DNA of 64,000 nt, taken from positions 20,334 through 84,333 of the IMG/VR virus record IMGVR_UViG_3300027747_002969; one strand, 5' to 3'. The DNA comes from a virus. The notes under the pieces are model-generated. The model was not told where the DNA came from. It worked only from the letters and a program-made list of their open reading frames with translations, and ran no database searches. Shown in pieces: positions 14,808 to 23,672 of this stretch. A program made the translations under genes and the position numbers. Numbering within the stretch: position 1 is the first letter of the stretch; each line of letters begins with the position of its first letter.

Positions 14808-16442
14808 ATGAATCCATTTGAAAACCAGCGCGGTTTAAACAAACAAGCAGTAAACCTTGCAAAATCGCAAAAAGACTATGCAGTATTTCTACCGTCAATT
14901 TCGGCGATCTATGCCAAGATCGTCAGTATGCCGGAATACAAGATACGTGAAAGGCTGCCCGATGGACTCAATAATGATAGATTAGACTTAAATTTCCTCA
15001 ACAAAGACAATAGTTTATTCTACTATCCTGCTGCACTTTATAGTGCAGGCCATGCATATCTAGACGTTAATGAAAGCAATGTTTACGAAAGCATGGTGCA
15101 AAAGCGAGATCGTTCAAGAACGGTGATAATAGGTGACAGTGGCGGATTCCAGATTGCCACAGGCGTATTGAAATGGCCATGGACACCAAAGAAAAATCAA
15201 GATGATTTAGAATGGGCACGTGACAAGGACAAACTGCGCATGTCGATTTTAAGATGGTTAGAAGCCACTGCAGATTATTCGTCTGTGCTCGACGTGCCAA
15301 CTTACGGTCTTGTTAAATTTGGATTTGATCCTGTCACAGGAGAAAGTCTGCATCCCGGAATGAAGACCTTTCGCGACTGTCTCAATGTCAGCCTTGAAAA
15401 TTATGATTTCTTTATACGAAACAGGGTTGAAGGTGCTACCAAGTTTCTAAACGTGTTGCAGGGTCGCAACCAAGAAGAAGGCGATGTTTGGTGGGATGCT
15501 GTGAAAGACCTGCCGTTTGAAACCTGGGCTTTTTCTAACGTTCAGGCATCAAACTTTTCCATCAACCTGCGGCGTTTGATCATCATGCGTGATGGCAAGT
15601 ATTTAGATGGACGCGATTGGCTACACTATCTCGGCAATGGTAAGATCAAAGCCGGTTGTGCATTGACCACGCTGCAGCGTGCCATTAGACAGCATATCAA
15701 TTCCAACATTACACTGAGTTTTGATGCAGCATCGCCGTTTGTGATGGTGGCTAAAGGACAGATGTATCATGGGTATGAACTCAGCCACAACAGCATGCGA
15801 TTCAAAGGTGGCAGCATAGTCGATGACAAACTTTTAAAAAACAGTCAACTGCTGTTGAACGACTGGATTTCTGCTAATGATCACAAGGGTTTTATAATTC
15901 CCAGTGCCATTGGTTCTCGCTGCACTGTTGGAGATATTTGTGTGCGAGGCTACGAGGATCTTGCCTATAAGAAGGTAGCATGGACCAAAAAGGAATTGCA
16001 AACTGATGCATATCTCAACAGTCAAGAAGGTCGTGCCGGAGACAAGTTCAAATGGAGTAATGATTACAAAGAGTATCTATCACATAGTCGGGATCACGGC
16101 GGGCTGTTTGATTTCAGCAGCAGCAAATTTGAACTAGATCATGAGAAATATCAAGTGAAATGGCCCAGCAGCATGGATGGTTTTTCCTATATCATTGCTA
16201 TGAACCACAATGTTGAGTTGCATATACGTGCAATTCAAGAAGCCTGTGCAGCACAGGATCTACCTCTGGCAGCAGCAACAGCACGAGTCACTCCAGATCT
16301 GCTGGAATTTAAAGATCTCTGCGGCGAAATATTGACCAGCCAACGACCTATGGATATTATCAACAAGCATGAGAAACTGCTGCGCAACATTACTGGCATG
16401 GATGCGGATAACCAAGTCAACATGGAAGTTGGAGACTTTTGA
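14808..16442 (+). CDS. dpdA: DpdA, DNA 7-deazaguanine transglycosylase (TGT family)
   Basis: 544 residues. DpdA proteins exchange guanine in DNA for a 7-deazaguanine. The tRNA-guanine-transglycosylase hallmarks are visible: IIGDSGGFQIATG with the catalytic-type Asp at residue 110, and SFDAASPF with the nucleophile-type Asp at 306; LNVLQG is at about 222. There is no clear C-terminal CxCxxC zinc site of bacterial tRNA enzymes, consistent with the phage DNA-acting branch. The length is typical of long phage DpdA forms. Genes for FolE, QueD and QueE follow within 5.5 kb and would supply the base, while the YhhQ-like transporter lies upstream. Confidence 0.85.
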   Translation: MNPFENQRGLNKQAVNLAKSQKDYAVFLPSISAIYAKIVSMPEYKIRERLPDGLNNDRLDLNFLNKDNSLFYYPAALYSAGHAYLDVNESNVYESMVQKRDRSRTVIIGDSGGFQIATGVLKWPWTPKKNQDDLEWARDKDKLRMSILRWLEATADYSSVLDVPTYGLVKFGFDPVTGESLHPGMKTFRDCLNVSLENYDFFIRNRVEGATKFLNVLQGRNQEEGDVWWDAVKDLPFETWAFSNVQASNFSINLRRLIIMRDGKYLDGRDWLHYLGNGKIKAGCALTTLQRAIRQHINSNITLSFDAASPFVMVAKGQMYHGYELSHNSMRFKGGSIVDDKLLKNSQLLLNDWISANDHKGFIIPSAIGSRCTVGDICVRGYEDLAYKKVAWTKKELQTDAYLNSQEGRAGDKFKWSNDYKEYLSHSRDHGGLFDFSSSKFELDHEKYQVKWPSSMDGFSYIIAMNHNVELHIRAIQEACAAQDLPLAAATARVTPDLLEFKDLCGEILTSQRPMDIINKHEKLLRNITGMDADNQVNMEVGDF

Positions 16443-16969
16443 TGAAACGTGACTATAAAGATGGCATCAAGAATGATGTGGTGTTTTTTACCGGAACAGA
16501 AGTGGAGCACACGCCTGCATGGGGTCTCAAAACACTGTTTGTAGTTGGTGTTCAACCCATTGAACGTGTTGCTGCACTGTTTGATCAGCACCGGTGTGAA
16601 CACATCTATCTTGGTGCCAATCAAAGTTTTGACACAGAAGGTTGGCTAGGTAACATCACTAACAGTGATGCCTGGGATAATATGATCAACAGCGTGTTGA
16701 CAATTGGTTGTTTGACCACGTTGGATTTTGATCTACGGTACGTGGACTGGGTCTGCGAAGGTGGGTATGCTGACAATGACCTCTTTATTCCGCAGATATC
16801 AGTCAAAATACCTTATCTAAACCAACTGGGTTATAATGCCACGTTGAAAATAGATGATCGTGGTTTTCGTGCAACCAACCCCGGCGTGTGGTGCCATAGC
16901 CTTCATGATCTCACTTCTCGCAGGGAGTTTACAGCTTGGAACCAATACAGTAAGGATCAACCAATATGA
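16442..16969 (+). CDS. Conserved hypothetical protein in the deazaguanine block
   Basis: 175 residues; ATG 16442 overlaps the dpdA stop (TGATG) with GGAG 7 nt upstream, so it is translationally coupled to dpdA. The sequence is compact and mixed alpha/beta (VFFTGTEVEHTPAWGLKTLF, TTLDFDLRYVDW, LFIPQISVKIPY), with no motif I can name. Tight coupling to dpdA makes a role in base modification or in protecting phage genes plausible, but unproven. Confidence 0.65.
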   Translation: MKRDYKDGIKNDVVFFTGTEVEHTPAWGLKTLFVVGVQPIERVAALFDQHRCEHIYLGANQSFDTEGWLGNITNSDAWDNMINSVLTIGCLTTLDFDLRYVDWVCEGGYADNDLFIPQISVKIPYLNQLGYNATLKIDDRGFRATNPGVWCHSLHDLTSRREFTAWNQYSKDQPI

Positions 16970-17400
16970 ATCAACAGACCATAGACTATTTGCAGGATTA
17001 CAGAAAAAAGACCGCAGATTTAGCCCTGCTAAAATCACAAATACATGTTTTAGAACAGGACCTGATGAACAAAAATCATCAGGTACAGGATATGTTATAT
17101 GAAATCGACAGCATGCGCAAGATCATTACTTTGATGATAGACAATGACTGGGATCCAGTAGAGACCAAACTGCGCAGCGAACCGTCTGAGAGACAAAAAA
17201 ATCACTGGGGATATGCCAGCGACTACAGTGAACTTTCTCATCTTGCTCATAAGAGCATTAACAACAAAAATATATACTACAATCATCAAGGGTGTCACTA
17301 CAGTGGTGCAACCGGGGCAATCGGAGCGCTGGGGTCTAGCAGTGTGCCCAATCCCAGTTATCAAAGTACAACCATTATTGCAAAACAAATTACACCTTAA
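16966..17400 (+). CDS. Hypothetical coiled-coil protein
   Basis: 144 residues, overlapping the previous stop by 4 nt. Residues 5-60 form a heptad-rich helix (DYRKKTADLALLKSQIHVLEQ) typical of a coiled coil; the C-terminal part is Gly/Ser/Asn rich with a GATGAIGALGSSS stretch. No enzyme motif. It is last in the dpdA-led overlapping trio. Confidence 0.55.
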   Translation: MNQQTIDYLQDYRKKTADLALLKSQIHVLEQDLMNKNHQVQDMLYEIDSMRKIITLMIDNDWDPVETKLRSEPSERQKNHWGYASDYSELSHLAHKSINNKNIYYNHQGCHYSGATGAIGALGSSSVPNPSYQSTTIIAKQITP

Positions 17401-17455
17401 TTGTGTTGTTAAAAACTCCCAGTCTAAACTCTAGTGCAATTGCAAGGACAATATC

Positions 17456-18127
17456 ATGACTGCTACCAGCATTAAAATACGCAATCGAATTCAAACCAAT
17501 GGGGGTAAGTTTTTCTGCAACGACAATATCTCTGAATACATGGAACCCGGAGAATTTGACCTGTTGATGACAGAAGTCGAGTCTAAGATGCAGGGTGTGT
17601 TGGAAAGCCTGGTAATTGACACTGAGAACGATCACAACACACGAGAAACTGCACACAGAGTAGCCAAGATGTTTTGTACGGAGGTGTTTTCTGGCAGATA
17701 TCTTCCTCAACCCAAGATCACAGCATTTCCCAACGCCACAGCATATGATGAAGTCTATGTGACTGGACCAATTTCTGTAAGATCGACATGTGCTCACCAC
17801 CTACAGAGCATCAAGGGCCAGTGTTATATTGGTGTGTTCCCAGGCAAGAACGTTATTGGTCTTAGCAAGTTTAATCGCATGGTAGATTGGATTGCCAGCC
17901 GTCCACAGATTCAGGAAGAAATGACCATACAGATTGCCGATCTTGTGGAACGTGAAACTGAAGCCAAAGGTGTTGCTGTGCTGCTGCAGGCAGAGCACGG
18001 ATGCATGACCATGCGAGGAGTTAAAGAGCATGATTCTGACATGACCACCAGTGTGATGCGCGGAGTGTTTCGAGATACTCCGCACATCAAAAAGGAGTTT
18101 TTTGACATACTTGCTAGGATGAAATAG
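17456..18127 (+). CDS. folE: GTP cyclohydrolase I
   Basis: 223 residues. FolE converts GTP to 7,8-dihydroneopterin triphosphate, the first step of queuosine/7-deazaguanine and folate synthesis. Visible: the zinc site TCAHHLQS (Cys and His-His) at about residue 111, the second cysteine in GCMTMRGV at about 182, and the GLSKFNRMVDW substrate region at about 142. Length agrees with the family. It starts a short run with queD and is the entry enzyme of the phage pathway. Confidence 0.93.
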   Translation: MTATSIKIRNRIQTNGGKFFCNDNISEYMEPGEFDLLMTEVESKMQGVLESLVIDTENDHNTRETAHRVAKMFCTEVFSGRYLPQPKITAFPNATAYDEVYVTGPISVRSTCAHHLQSIKGQCYIGVFPGKNVIGLSKFNRMVDWIASRPQIQEEMTIQIADLVERETEAKGVAVLLQAEHGCMTMRGVKEHDSDMTTSVMRGVFRDTPHIKKEFFDILARMK

Positions 18128-18178
18128 TGAACTGGCATGAAATGGGTATCACATGTGACAATAGGAAAGGTAATATAA

Positions 18179-18700
18179 ATGGTTAATCAACCAATCAGTT
18201 ATAAATTTGTGAGCACCAAAGAATACATAGATGAATTTCCATGTGCCTATCGACAGTATTTGGCAGATGACAAACCGGGGAATATTCCTGGTTGTAATAA
18301 GATACATGGTTACAGTTTCAGTATAAAATTTTATTTTGGTACCAATTCACTAGATGCACGAAATTGGGTAGCTGATTATGGGGCACTGCGACCTCTCAAA
18401 GATTTTCTGAAAGATCTGTTTGATCATACCTTGTTGGTCAGTGAAACAGACCCTCATTTGGATTGGTATCAAGAAGCCATGCGCAGAGGAATCGCTAAAC
18501 TTACCATTCTCCCCAAATTGGGATGTGAAGGACTGGCAGATATGCTTTACAAATATGTCAACGCTGTGTTCATACCCGAGCAATGGGGAAGTAACGAATC
18601 TGAAAGGATTTGGTGTTACAAAGTGTCTGTTCGAGAAACTCAATCAAACCTAGCATTTCGTGTTGGTCATAGAGAATGGGACGACGATTTATTTTCTTGA
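18179..18700 (+). CDS. queD: QueD-like 6-carboxy-tetrahydropterin synthase
   Basis: 173 residues. T-fold enzyme making 6-carboxy-5,6,7,8-tetrahydropterin from the FolE product. The catalytic-type Cys and the zinc-binding HGY appear in PGCNKIHGYSF at about residues 39-49. ADYGALRPLKDFLKDLFDHTLLV is the DxxxLK...LDH motif at about 61-82. The C-terminal VSVRETQSNLA carries the conserved glutamate. It lies 51 nt after folE. With folE and queE it makes 7-carboxy-7-deazaguanine. Confidence 0.85.
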   Translation: MVNQPISYKFVSTKEYIDEFPCAYRQYLADDKPGNIPGCNKIHGYSFSIKFYFGTNSLDARNWVADYGALRPLKDFLKDLFDHTLLVSETDPHLDWYQEAMRRGIAKLTILPKLGCEGLADMLYKYVNAVFIPEQWGSNESERIWCYKVSVRETQSNLAFRVGHREWDDDLFS

Positions 18701-18819
18701 ACATGTTTCACGGTGTTGACGTTTGTAGTTTCCAAACAAGTTGACCACAGTGAACGATGTAGAATTTCATTGATAGCTGCGGTCGAAAATACAGTTAACC
18801 AACATAGGAAAAATGAAAA

Positions 18820-19011
18820 ATGTCTGATAGCAAGTTAGTAGAATCTGATCAAATGGCCACCGTTTACCAAGGTCGAGTGGCCAAAGAAGACGGCGAACTG
18901 GTGTTGGTATTTCCAGCCAGCATGCTGTTGGACCTTGGTTGGCAAGAAGGTGACAGTGTTGTCTGGGATATTCGACCAGACGCAGTGGTAGTCAAAAAGG
19001 TCAATGACTGA
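18820..19011 (+). CDS. AbrB/MazE-like swapped-hairpin DNA-binding protein
   Basis: 63 residues. The segment GELVLVFPASMLLDLGWQEGDSVVWDI followed by a hydrophobic VVVKKV strand matches the SpoVT/AbrB and MazE swapped-hairpin fold (phage relatives are usually 50-80 residues). No toxin gene is adjacent. It sits between queD and queE, so it may be a local regulator. Confidence 0.65.
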   Translation: MSDSKLVESDQMATVYQGRVAKEDGELVLVFPASMLLDLGWQEGDSVVWDIRPDAVVVKKVND

Positions 19012-19067
19012 ATAGGCCAAAATCGATATCTAATGTAGTGTGAATCAGCAACAGGATGAGACATACC

Positions 19068-19589
19068 ATGTCAGTAACCAGCAATCCGTATATTACATTC
19101 AACATATCATCTGCCAACACTGGCTCATTTACAGTAAATGGAGGTTGGAGTCATAACACATCTATTGCTGGTCACAGTGGCCCCATAGTGAATCCCGGTG
19201 CAATAACTGTGGCAGGTGCAATGACCAGCGGTTTGAACAGTTCTATGCTGGGCAGTTATAATGTCAACAGCTGTCAGAACGGTTTAAGTATACCAATCGG
19301 CAACAACGTCAGATTAACCATTAGTCCAGACGGCCAAATAGAATGGTCTGGACCTGCAAGCAAGGCTGCAGAGCATTTTTTAACGTCTCTTGGACATGTG
19401 ATCGATTGCAGCACGTCTGGCAAGCGTGCACTGGCCAAAAGTTATCGCCTTGCAATTGAACGCTGTTTGCGCCAGGCCAAACGCATGAGCCATGAAGACT
19501 TCATAGTCATGCTGGAGAAAGAAGTTGCCACAAGGCAGAGCAAGGCTGTGTGGATGACCCTGTGTGAGGACGAGGCTGTAGATGAATAA
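19068..19589 (+). CDS. Hypothetical protein
   Basis: 173 residues if started at ATG 19068 (AGGA 11 nt upstream); an in-frame ATG at 19056 overlaps that ribosome site. The N-terminal half is rich in Ser, Asn, Gly and Thr, with alternating short strands (NISSANTGSFTVNGGW). The C-terminal half is charged and helical (KRALAKSYRLAIERCLRQAKR). No known motif. Confidence 0.55.
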   Translation: MSVTSNPYITFNISSANTGSFTVNGGWSHNTSIAGHSGPIVNPGAITVAGAMTSGLNSSMLGSYNVNSCQNGLSIPIGNNVRLTISPDGQIEWSGPASKAAEHFLTSLGHVIDCSTSGKRALAKSYRLAIERCLRQAKRMSHEDFIVMLEKEVATRQSKAVWMTLCEDEAVDE

Positions 19590-19839
19590 TGACAGCAAAC
19601 CATTTCTACTGCTATGGGATCATCTCAGCAGTGAAGACATGCAAGAACGAATAGACTGGTTGAGGAAAAATCTCACAGCAGGAATTGATTGGGGATTTTG
19701 TGCGAATCCCAAGATTTGCGTTCTGAAGACCAGTAATGCTAACCTGCTCTATCGCCTGCGTTGGTTTGAACCCGGACAACAGAAAGAAATTGATTGGCAT
19801 CCTACATTTGAAAATAGTGACATTAATCGAAATGAGTGA
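19582..19839 (+). CDS. Small hypothetical protein
   Basis: 85 residues, overlapping the upstream stop by 8 nt. It is Trp- and Leu-rich (LLLWDHLSSEDMQERIDWLRK) with no recognised domain. Its stop codon overlaps an inverted copy of the CGGTAGTTCAC motif, and a terminator-like hairpin follows. Confidence 0.5.
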   Translation: MNNDSKPFLLLWDHLSSEDMQERIDWLRKNLTAGIDWGFCANPKICVLKTSNANLLYRLRWFEPGQQKEIDWHPTFENSDINRNE

Positions 19840-19857
19840 ACTACCGCGCAAAAACTT

Positions 19858-19886
19858 AATTCCTGCTGTGTGGTACAGGAATTTTC
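19858..19886 (+). terminator. Hairpin terminator before queE
   Basis: 8-bp stem AATTCCTG / CAGGAATT with a 10-nt loop followed by TTC, located 60 nt before queE. It separates queE from the upstream small genes. Confidence 0.5.
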
Positions 19887-19944
19887 TAGTTTGACAATCT
19901 AGATGAACCGCAACACACTTAAAAAGTAGATTGAAAGAAATGAC

Positions 19945-20826
19945 ATGTTTGGACATAATTCTATAGTTGGGCAGTCTTATTTTAAAGACGCTGGAGATAA
20001 CCTATTCGTAACAAGTATATTTGGAGTGACTCTGCAAGGCGAAGGTCCGTACCGAGGCGAGCCAGCAGTTTTTGTTAGACTGGCCAAATGTCAATTGGCC
20101 TGCAGTTTCTGTGATACCTTTTTTGATGACGGCGATTGGATGACAGTAGATCAAATTGATCAACGCATACAAACTGTGATTGAACAGTATTTTAATGGAT
20201 CAATTCCACTATGGGCCAGTGAACTACCCAGTTCAGAGTTTCAGGCTGCTAAACCAAGAGATATGGTGTTGGTAGTCACAGGCGGCGAACCCATGCTGCA
20301 GAAAAACATCGGTCCATTTCTCAAGCATATGAGCAAGAAGTTTGTCAAGACTCAGATCGAAAGCAACGGATTGCTGGTTCAAGACATTCCGGAATCCACA
20401 ACGCTGGTGGTAAGTCCAAAGTGCAATGAAAAGAACGGACAACCAACACAGTATCTTACACCAAATCCCAAGATGCTTGAACGTGCAAATTGTTTGAAGT
20501 TTGTAATGAATGCTGATCTCAATTCACCTTATGGGTCTGTTCCAATCTGGGCGCATGAGTGGCGCGACAAAACAGGTAACCCTGTGTTTGTCAGTCCAAT
20601 GAATATCTACAATGAAGAACCGCAGAAAAGCAAGCGTCTGCGCGCTGAAAAGAATCAGATCTCACTTGAAGAACGCAGTACTGTAGATGAAGTGATTTCT
20701 TGGTGGACACCCGGACTGTTAAACATGGCAGAAAACCAACGCAATCACGAGTATGCTGCTAGATACGCTGTCAGCAATGGGTTTGTATTCAATATGCAAC
20801 TGCATTTATTTGGTAATCTAGCCTAA
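19945..20826 (+). CDS. queE: QueE, 7-carboxy-7-deazaguanine synthase (radical SAM)
   Basis: 293 residues. The radical SAM cluster is C49-x3-C53-x2-C56 in KCQLACSFCDT, the shortened loop typical of QueE. Upstream LQGEGPYRGEPAVFVRL and downstream VVTGGEPMLQ (the GGE motif) are also diagnostic. It converts carboxytetrahydropterin to 7-carboxy-7-deazaguanine. It is somewhat longer than many QueE proteins (about 220-240), with an insert around residues 70-110. Its stop overlaps the start of the next glycosyltransferase (TAATG). Confidence 0.92.
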   Translation: MFGHNSIVGQSYFKDAGDNLFVTSIFGVTLQGEGPYRGEPAVFVRLAKCQLACSFCDTFFDDGDWMTVDQIDQRIQTVIEQYFNGSIPLWASELPSSEFQAAKPRDMVLVVTGGEPMLQKNIGPFLKHMSKKFVKTQIESNGLLVQDIPESTTLVVSPKCNEKNGQPTQYLTPNPKMLERANCLKFVMNADLNSPYGSVPIWAHEWRDKTGNPVFVSPMNIYNEEPQKSKRLRAEKNQISLEERSTVDEVISWWTPGLLNMAENQRNHEYAARYAVSNGFVFNMQLHLFGNLA

Positions 20827-21539
20827 TGACATACTCGCTGTATCTTATATCAAACAAACCTCAATATCACAATGTCATACAATCAGGACTTGGCAGCCAA
20901 CATCTGGAATATTTTGATGGTAGCAATGTGGCAAATTTCAGCCAATTGGTCAACACCTGTGTTGAATATGCCAACACAGAAACAGTAATTCTGATGAGTG
21001 ACAAGGTGCGTCCAACACAAGAGCATGTGGATAAAACACTGAGCCTGCTGGAACAAGGCTATGCGTTTGTTGGTCTACAACTTTTTAGATTTTTTGCGTT
21101 TAAAAAACAGTTGTTCAGACAAATTGGCTGTATGGACGAAAGATATGTTGGTACTGGTCATGAGGACTATGACCTATATGTGCGTTTGATCGAACACAAT
21201 CTACCATTTTGGATAGAAGAATCTGTACCCTGGGATCATAGACCTTCTTCTTGGGCTGACAGTCAGGGAGTTTATCGGGGTTATACACATTGGTGTACCA
21301 AATGGCTACACCACTGGGTTGAAGGTCAACCATTGCCTGTATGTCTCGAACGGACTATGGCTGAGGAATCATATGGCTATGATTTTGGCCCAGAGCAGCC
21401 GGTAAGTTTTTTATCGGGACGAGACTGTTTCTATACTACCAACTGGCCGCATGTTGGGGCTTTTCTAGCTATGGATATAGTATCTGGCACTAACCTACGC
21501 TATAATAGGATCCAACCCAGTCTGCAGATTGGAAAATAA
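20826..21539 (+). CDS. GT-A-type glycosyltransferase coupled to queE
   Basis: 237 residues, beginning on the last base of the queE stop. The FRQIGCMDERYVGTGHEDYDLYVRL segment (about residues 96-120) is the glycosyltransferase family 2/7 C-terminal motif in which GHEDYDL carries the catalytic-base-type acidic residues. A short N-terminal Rossmann part precedes it. A DxD-type motif is not obvious. Translational coupling to queE suggests, but does not show, that it acts on the 7-deazaguanine product or on modified DNA; a surface glycan is the other possibility. Confidence 0.6.
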   Translation: MTYSLYLISNKPQYHNVIQSGLGSQHLEYFDGSNVANFSQLVNTCVEYANTETVILMSDKVRPTQEHVDKTLSLLEQGYAFVGLQLFRFFAFKKQLFRQIGCMDERYVGTGHEDYDLYVRLIEHNLPFWIEESVPWDHRPSSWADSQGVYRGYTHWCTKWLHHWVEGQPLPVCLERTMAEESYGYDFGPEQPVSFLSGRDCFYTTNWPHVGAFLAMDIVSGTNLRYNRIQPSLQIGK

Positions 21540-21540
21540 A

Positions 21541-22125
21541 ATGAGAAAACCACTAATACCATTTTGGATGATGCCCGGCTCATGGGGTCTCAGGGGCAAG
21601 ACTCGTGAGATAGCACAGGCGGAATATGAACTAAGGCAAGGCGATCTAGAGAAAAAACTGCTGGAGATAAACTATCGAGATGATCCTAAAGAATTGGCTC
21701 GCAGACAGTTGGAACTCAGTCGCAAACTCCGTGAAATATCTGATATAGTCTATGATCAACACAAATTACGTTTGGAAATAGATGACCAAACCACATTGGA
21801 ATTGGCCGAACTTGACCTGCTGCTGAAGCATGAAAAATTAACCAAATTGGAATATGATCGCAAGCGTGCAGATATTCTCAAGGAACCCTGGGTCAGTATG
21901 CCTGTGATCAATTGGGATCCATTGACCAGTAGTCGAACTTATTTTCAATTGGAATATAACGAGTATTTCTATCCGCATCTTTTGGCCAACGGCTATGAAG
22001 GCGAAGAAGATACAGTGATCAACAACTGGTTGAATGACATCTGCATCAGCATTACCGAAGAGATTAATGGCATGGAAGCAGATCTCATCACTCCCACAAG
22101 GCGTGCAGATCCCCTAGACAATTGA
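21541..22125 (+). CDS. Hypothetical helical protein
   Basis: 194 residues, starting at ATG 21541 with GGA upstream. Residues 20-125 are almost continuous charged helix (ELRQGDLEKKLLEINYRD, LARRQLELSRKLREISDIVY), likely coiled coil; the C-terminal 60 residues look globular. No family recognised. It closes the queE transcript. Confidence 0.6.
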   Translation: MRKPLIPFWMMPGSWGLRGKTREIAQAEYELRQGDLEKKLLEINYRDDPKELARRQLELSRKLREISDIVYDQHKLRLEIDDQTTLELAELDLLLKHEKLTKLEYDRKRADILKEPWVSMPVINWDPLTSSRTYFQLEYNEYFYPHLLANGYEGEEDTVINNWLNDICISITEEINGMEADLITPTRRADPLDN

Positions 22126-22129
22126 CATC

Positions 22130-22157
22130 TTGACAGTCATCCTGGTTGCCGTATAAT
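22130..22157 (+). promoter_or_regulatory. Sigma70 promoter (TTGACA-16-TATAAT)
   Basis: Perfect -35 TTGACA at 22130 and perfect -10 TATAAT at 22152 with a 16-nt spacer, 29 nt before the RNase H start. This is the best sigma70 match in the window. Confidence 0.8.
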
Positions 22158-22186
22158 AAAACTGCAGCAACCTAAACGGATTAAAA

Positions 22187-23188
22187 ATGTCACAGACCTA
22201 CATTGTCATCGACACTCAAAATTTATTTCTCAGGGTTCGACATGGAGTCCGTGCTCCTGATGCTGAACAGCAGTTGGCTCTGGCACTGCATATCATATTC
22301 AACAGCATTAAAAAAGTTTGGAATCAATTTGATGCTGCACACACGGTGTTTTGTTTAGAAGGTCGCAGTTGGCGCAAGGATATTTATGCACCATACAAGG
22401 CCAATCGCAAGGCAGCAGCAATCAAACGTACTCCTCGTGAGGTTGAAGAAGACACGATATTTTTTGAAGTGATGGACGAATTCATCAATTTCATTAAGAA
22501 TCAAACCAACTGCACAGTACTGCGCCATGCTGAAGCAGAAGCAGATGACATGATTGCACGTTGGATTGGTCTACATCCGCAGGACTCGCACATCATTATC
22601 AGCAGTGACAGTGATTTCCAACAGTTAGTGGCCGACAATGTGATGATCTTCAACGGTATATCCGGCTTGCTCTATACCAAACTTGGCATCTATGACAAGG
22701 ACGGCAAGATTGCTAAAAACAAGCATGGAGAAGAATTGCCAGTGCCTAACCCCGAATGGCTGCTGTTTGAAAAATGCATGCGCGGTGATGACAGTGACAA
22801 TGTCATGAGCGCTTTCCCAGGTGTACGCAGCAAGAAACTCCAGGAGGCTTATGAGGATCGCAACAACAGGGGCTTTGCTTGGAATAATCTCATGCTCAGC
22901 AAATGGAGTGATCATGAAGGTGTTGAACATCGTGTGAGAGATGATTTCGAACGCAATAAACTGCTGATTGATCTCAGCATGCAGCCAGCAGATCTTGTGG
23001 AAAAGTTTGATGAGACCATACGTGCTAGCATTGTTACTGAAATACGCAAGCAGGTTGGATTGTCTTTGATCAAATTCTGCAACAGACATGGTCTAATAAA
23101 GATAGAAAAAAACAGCGGAGAATACAGCAGTTGTTTCAGTGCGGTCTATACTGGTAATCTCCTGCAGACCCAAGATCAAGGAGAATAG
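22187..23188 (+). CDS. rnh: RNase H / 5'-3' exonuclease (T4 Rnh-like)
   Basis: 333 residues of the FEN/5'-exonuclease family, which removes RNA primers from lagging-strand fragments. Acidic metal-site motifs are in order: VIDTQNLFLR near residue 8; GRSWRKDIYAPYKANR near 65, which matches the arch region; AEAEADDMIARW near 115; IISSDSDFQQL near 136; and MRGDDSDNV near 202. T4 Rnh is 305 residues. It is driven by a consensus sigma70 promoter, consistent with early or middle expression. Confidence 0.88.
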   Translation: MSQTYIVIDTQNLFLRVRHGVRAPDAEQQLALALHIIFNSIKKVWNQFDAAHTVFCLEGRSWRKDIYAPYKANRKAAAIKRTPREVEEDTIFFEVMDEFINFIKNQTNCTVLRHAEAEADDMIARWIGLHPQDSHIIISSDSDFQQLVADNVMIFNGISGLLYTKLGIYDKDGKIAKNKHGEELPVPNPEWLLFEKCMRGDDSDNVMSAFPGVRSKKLQEAYEDRNNRGFAWNNLMLSKWSDHEGVEHRVRDDFERNKLLIDLSMQPADLVEKFDETIRASIVTEIRKQVGLSLIKFCNRHGLIKIEKNSGEYSSCFSAVYTGNLLQTQDQGE

Positions 23189-23192
23189 CAGC

Positions 23193-23672
23193 ATGGCGGT
23201 TAGATACAGTTTAAAACCTCTAGGCGATCAGTGTTGGCTATTGACTGGTGATGGGGATCGTATTGGCCTTGTGAATAAGATCAACGGCGAAATAAACGTA
23301 ATAGGTCGATTAGAACCCAAGCACTATGCAGATCTTGCTGCATTGGAAACTAGACTGGGGGGTAGGTTAGAAATAGAAGCCATGACAGTGAACATACGTG
23401 AACCCGAGTTGGGCAACATTGATGGATATCCTGTTAAGCACAACACATTTTTTGATTCCAGTATGGATCCTGTACCAAACTACGCTAGAACTGCCAAGGG
23501 TCGGGATAGATATGCAGCGGGTTATTATGCATTGCGTTTCCCGCAGGGATGGACACACAGTTTCTGTCCAAGGTTAAACACACTAGGCGATTATGAACAT
23601 GCTGGTCCTTTCAAAAACAAATTGGAGATGCAGCATTATATCACAACCAAAAACAAGGAAAAGACAATATGA
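23193..23672 (+). CDS. Conserved hypothetical phage protein
   Basis: 159 residues; ATG 23193 with AAGGAG upstream, 4 nt after the RNase H stop. A beta-rich N-terminus (RYSLKPLGDQCWLLTGDGDRIGLVN) is followed by a basic C-terminal region with many aromatics (GYYALRFPQGWTHSFCP). No named domain. Probably co-transcribed with rnh. Confidence 0.6.
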   Translation: MAVRYSLKPLGDQCWLLTGDGDRIGLVNKINGEINVIGRLEPKHYADLAALETRLGGRLEIEAMTVNIREPELGNIDGYPVKHNTFFDSSMDPVPNYARTAKGRDRYAAGYYALRFPQGWTHSFCPRLNTLGDYEHAGPFKNKLEMQHYITTKNKEKTI

